This document shows positions 5,545 through 6,064 of a DNA stretch of 6,064 nt, in pieces. The notes below the pieces were generated by a model. It was not told the DNA's origin and made no database searches. It worked only from the letters and a program-made list of their open reading frames with translations. Position 1 is the first letter of the stretch. Every line of letters starts with the position of its first letter. The position numbers and the translations under genes are program-made. Source of the stretch: Desulfobacterales bacterium (lineage in GTDB: Bacteria; Desulfobacterota; DSM-4660; Desulfatiglandales; Desulfatiglandaceae). The DNA lies in contig JAIOSR010000073.1 in the NCBI GenBank assembly GCA_021107495.1, positions 1-6,064 on the forward strand, written 5' to 3'.

Positions 5545-5594
5545 TTGATTGAATCAGAGAACAAGTATTGAGTGAATACGTTTTAGGATATAAA
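5545..5594 (+). promoter_or_regulatory. Probable promoter region of the rubredoxin-flavodiiron operon, with two short dyads
   Basis: The AT-rich stretch between the repeat element and the rubredoxin RBS holds a possible -10 TATAAA (5589-5594) with a weak -35 TTGAGT (5568-5573), spaced by a short 15 bases. Two dyads are visible: TGATTGAATCA at 5546-5556 (perfect, one-base centre) and GTATTgagtgAATAC at 5565-5579 (perfect 5-base arms), the second overlapping the putative -35. Neither matches the FNR spacing (TTGAT-N4-ATCAA) or the PerR box well. A promoter here is expected from the 184-base gap; the exact elements and any regulator are guesses. Confidence 0.4.
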
Positions 5595-5610
5595 CACAAC
5601 AACTAAACTT

Positions 5611-5617
5611 AAGGAGG
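5611..5617 (+). promoter_or_regulatory. Strong ribosome binding site of rubredoxin
   Basis: AAGGAGG lies 8 bases before the ATG at 5626 and fixes the start of this short gene. The optimal match suggests a highly expressed small electron carrier. Confidence 0.8.
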
Positions 5618-5625
5618 AGAAAATT

Positions 5626-5784
5626 ATGGATAAGTATGTATGTTCGGTATGCGGTTATGTGTATGACCCTGAGGACGGAGACACTGATAACGCAATAGCG
5701 GCCGGGACATCATTTGATGATCTTCCCGATGACTGGACCTGTCCTGTTTGCGGGGCGGCCAAGGATCTTTTTGAAAAGGAGTAG
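5626..5784 (+). CDS. rub: Rubredoxin
   Basis: A 52-aa cytosolic mononuclear iron electron carrier of standard rubredoxin length. The FeS4 site is formed by Cys6-X2-Cys9-Gly (YVCSVCGYVYDP) and Cys39-X2-Cys42-Gly (WTCPVCGA), and the typical aromatic core residues Tyr4, Tyr11, Tyr13, Phe30 and Trp37 are present. The acidic surface (many Asp and Glu) is normal for the family. It starts behind AAGGAGG and ends only 4 bases before the flavodiiron protein gene, the arrangement known for rubredoxin and rubredoxin:oxygen oxidoreductase in Desulfovibrio, so it most likely delivers electrons to that enzyme. It could also serve the cysteine-free ferritin-like protein encoded upstream, which lacks its own rubredoxin domain. 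Confidence 0.97.
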   Translation: MDKYVCSVCGYVYDPEDGDTDNAIAAGTSFDDLPDDWTCPVCGAAKDLFEKE

Positions 5785-5788
5785 TGTC

Positions 5789-6064
5789 ATGAAACCCATA
5801 GAGATTGCAAAGGGCATTTACTGGCTGGGCGTCGTTGACTGGAATGTCAGGGATTTCCACGGTTATTCCACTTATCAGGGGACAACCTATAATTCGTTCC
5901 TTATCATGGACGAAAAAATCGTCCTGATTGATACGGTAAAAAAGGAATTTGCCGATGAACTGATAGCAAGTATAAGCCTGTTAGTTGATCCAAGAAAGAT
6001 CGATTATGTTATCAGTAATCACACGGAGATGGACCATTCCGGCGGCCTGCCAAGGGTGATGCAC
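5789..6064 (+). CDS. fprA: A-type flavodiiron protein (rubredoxin:oxygen/NO oxidoreductase), N-terminal part; 3' end outside window
   Basis: Cytoplasmic enzyme that reduces O2 to water, or NO to N2O, at a non-heme diiron site, using FMN and electrons from rubredoxin. Only the first 92 residues are in the window, all in the metallo-beta-lactamase-like domain. The N-terminus (IAKGIYWLGVVDWNVRDFHG) and the TYNSFLIMDEKIVLIDT strand pair are typical. The diiron motif is His78-X-Glu80-X-Asp82-His83 in NHTEMDHSGG, matching the H-X-E-X-D-H ligands near residue 80 of known flavodiiron proteins. The remaining ligands and the C-terminal flavodoxin domain lie beyond the edge. The ATG at 5789 follows AAGGAG (5776-5781), which is inside the end of rubredoxin, so translation is closely linked. 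O2 versus NO preference, and any extra C-terminal domains, cannot be judged. Confidence 0.96.
   Translation, partial: MKPIEIAKGIYWLGVVDWNVRDFHGYSTYQGTTYNSFLIMDEKIVLIDTVKKEFADELIASISLLVDPRKIDYVISNHTEMDHSGGLPRVMH

Noticed and set aside
5545..5557. FNR box upstream of rubredoxin
   Set aside because: TTGAT and ATCA are present but separated by 3 rather than 4 bases and the final A is missing, so it does not meet the FNR consensus.
5624..5860. 78-residue open frame on the - strand
   Set aside because: Antisense to rubredoxin and the start of the flavodiiron gene, both with clear metal-binding motifs and RBSs.

Overview
The window reads as a piece of chromosome from a strict anaerobe, most likely a sulfate-reducing or syntrophic bacterium of the Desulfobacterota (former Deltaproteobacteria) or a close ecological relative. 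The evidence is the gene content: a Ni-Fe carbon monoxide dehydrogenase, a minimal two-gene SUF-like Fe-S assembly system of the anaerobe/archaeal type, a ferredoxin:thioredoxin reductase-like protein, and a rubredoxin plus flavodiiron protein pair like the rubredoxin/rubredoxin:oxygen oxidoreductase pair of Desulfovibrio. The lineage is an inference; no rRNA or other phylogenetic marker is present. Base composition looks moderate throughout.

Layout: all nine genes are on the + strand. (1) 1-1236: the C-terminal two thirds of CooS, entering from the left edge. (2) 1237-1336: a spacer with a strong GC-rich hairpin. (3) 1337-3306: a SufC-like ATPase and a SufB-like scaffold overlapping by 22 bases, with no desulfurase, SufD, SufE/SufU or carrier protein next to them. 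(4) 3329-5441: a diiron ferritin-like protein, a small glutaredoxin, an FtrB-like [4Fe-4S] thiol reductase overlapping the glutaredoxin by 4 bases, and a fusion of an iron-sulfur flavoprotein-like domain with an arsenate reductase/low-molecular-weight phosphatase-like domain. (5) 5442-5625: an inverted-repeat element followed by a probable promoter region with two small dyads. (6) 5626-6064: rubredoxin and the start of a flavodiiron protein, which runs off the right edge.

How the genes may work together: CODH carries extremely oxygen-sensitive Ni-Fe-S clusters. SmsCB/SufCB would build or repair Fe-S clusters. The ferritin-like protein could bind iron or remove peroxide. FtrB plus glutaredoxin would form a short ferredoxin-to-disulfide electron path. 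Rubredoxin plus flavodiiron protein would reduce O2 or NO. I read the window as a metal-cluster assembly and redox-protection neighbourhood beside CODH. Each family call is well supported by motifs. The joint role is inference from gene order. The items most worth a second look are the flavoprotein-ArsC fusion, the FtrB-like protein with CYC in place of CHC, and the FtrB/glutaredoxin/ferritin-like cassette directly behind the minimal SUF pair.
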